Notes under the pieces: generated by a model
What the model saw: the letters and a program-made list of their open reading frames with translations, nothing else
Told to the model about the DNA's origin: nothing
Database searches by the model: none
In this document: positions 5,295 to 5,744 of the stretch, piece after piece
How positions within the stretch are numbered: the first letter of the stretch is position 1
Layout: each line of letters starts with the position of its first letter
DNA from: Gemmatimonadota bacterium
GTDB lineage: Bacteria > Gemmatimonadota > Gemmatimonadetes > Gemmatimonadales > GWC2-71-9
NCBI GenBank assembly: GCA_025360265.1
Contig: JANYCP010000114.1
Span: 1-5,744 of the forward strand
DNA length: 5,744 nt
Reading direction: 5' to 3'
Made by a program: the position numbers and the translations under genes

Positions 5295-5744
5295 GGTGCG
5301 CGCTGTGCGGCCATGACGAACGCGACACTTGCCGCGGCAATCGACGTGAGCCGGATGCGCCAGGTGAGCGCGGCGACGGTATTGCCCGCCGCATTGCGCA
5401 GTGCGCGATCCGCCAGTGTCAATGCGCAGATCATCAGCGTAAGCACCAGCATCTGGCCAAGTTCGATGCCAATGTTGAAGCCCACCAATGGCACCGCCAC
5501 GCTGCCATCAAAGAGATCGCGCAGTGTCGTGGCGAACCCCGCGCCGTGCACCAGGCCAAATCCGCCGGCGAGCGTCGGGCGGAGCCAACCGTGGGGGCGC
5601 TGACCTCGATGGAAGAGATTCTCCATGCCGGCGACGATGATGGTGCAGGGAATCAGGAATTCCACCAGCGGTATCGGGAAGCGCACAATGTTCAGGGCGG
5701 CGAGCGCCAGCGTGAGCGAGTGACCAATCGTGAAGGCACTCACC
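5288..5744 (-). CDS. HupE/UreJ-like membrane protein (5' end cut by window)
   Basis: The 151 residues visible are the C-terminal part of a polytopic inner-membrane protein of the HupE/UreJ group, some of which are linked to nickel or other metal uptake. Signature blocks are FTIGHSLTLALAAL at the window edge, FLIPCTIIVAGMENL, GFGLVHGAGFATTLRDL (about 62-77) and GFNIGIELGQMLVLTLM (about 88-104). The histidines in GHS and VHG are the conserved ones. Roughly four membrane segments are visible, the last near 131-146. The GTG at 5743 should not be taken as the true start: family members normally have an earlier G-x-DHLLFL helix before the FT-x-x-HSLTL block, and the frame is open to the edge. It overlaps the DUF6702-like gene by 7 nt, so the two are probably made together. 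The transported substrate cannot be told from this part. Confidence 0.87.
   Translation of the reverse strand, partial: VSAFTIGHSLTLALAALNIVRFPIPLVEFLIPCTIIVAGMENLFHRGQRPHGWLRPTLAGGFGLVHGAGFATTLRDLFDGSVAVPLVGFNIGIELGQMLVLTLMICALTLADRALRNAAGNTVAALTWRIRLTSIAAASVAFVMAAQRAPW

Noticed and set aside
4782..5603. Plus-strand open frame of 273 codons opposite the DUF6702-like and HupE-like genes
   Set aside because: The longest plus-strand frame in the right half, but the opposite strand has clear HupE motifs and a signal peptide. Its translation is rich in Arg, Ala and Pro with no recognisable domain.

Overview
The window is GC-rich, tightly packed bacterial DNA. Every gene I can support lies on the minus strand, so transcription runs from right to left. 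The mix of genes fits a GC-rich aerobic bacterium: pyruvate dehydrogenase with its lipoylation enzyme, an ECF sigma/RskA-type anti-sigma pair, and a HupE/UreJ-like membrane protein beside a DUF6702-like protein. Gemmatimonadota is my best guess, but this is an inference from overall style with no marker gene to back it. I see no tRNA, rRNA, CRISPR array, insertion sequence or other mobile DNA.

Layout in the direction of transcription. (1) 5744-4848: the C-terminal part of a HupE/UreJ-like membrane protein, cut by the window edge, overlaps a small exported DUF6702-like protein by 7 nt. (2) 4847-4703: a 145-bp gap holds a candidate promoter and two inverted repeats. (3) 4702-1901: a four-gene, translationally coupled operon codes for an ECF sigma factor, a one-TM RskA-like anti-sigma factor without zinc ligands (ATGA overlap), and two tandem paralogous proteins of 241 and 246 residues that look exported (5-nt gap, then a TGATG overlap). 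(4) 1900-1822: a short gap without a convincing promoter or terminator. (5) 1821-1: lipA (lipoyl synthase) followed 19 bp later by pdhA (pyruvate dehydrogenase E1 alpha), which runs off the left edge.

How they may work together. The lipA-pdhA pair is a metabolic unit: LipA inserts the sulfurs of the lipoyl cofactor carried by the E2 subunit of the same complex. The sigma operon looks like a self-contained envelope-signalling module. The sigma factor would be held by the membrane anti-sigma, and the two paralogues, made from the same message, would act outside the cytoplasm as effectors, sensors or targets. I do not recognise the paralogue family, and this tandem pair is the most likely undescribed part of the window.

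Two details need care. The sigma-factor homology appears to continue upstream of the first ATG with no standard start codon available. The E1-alpha thiamine-diphosphate motif reads G-E-A where G-D-G is usual.
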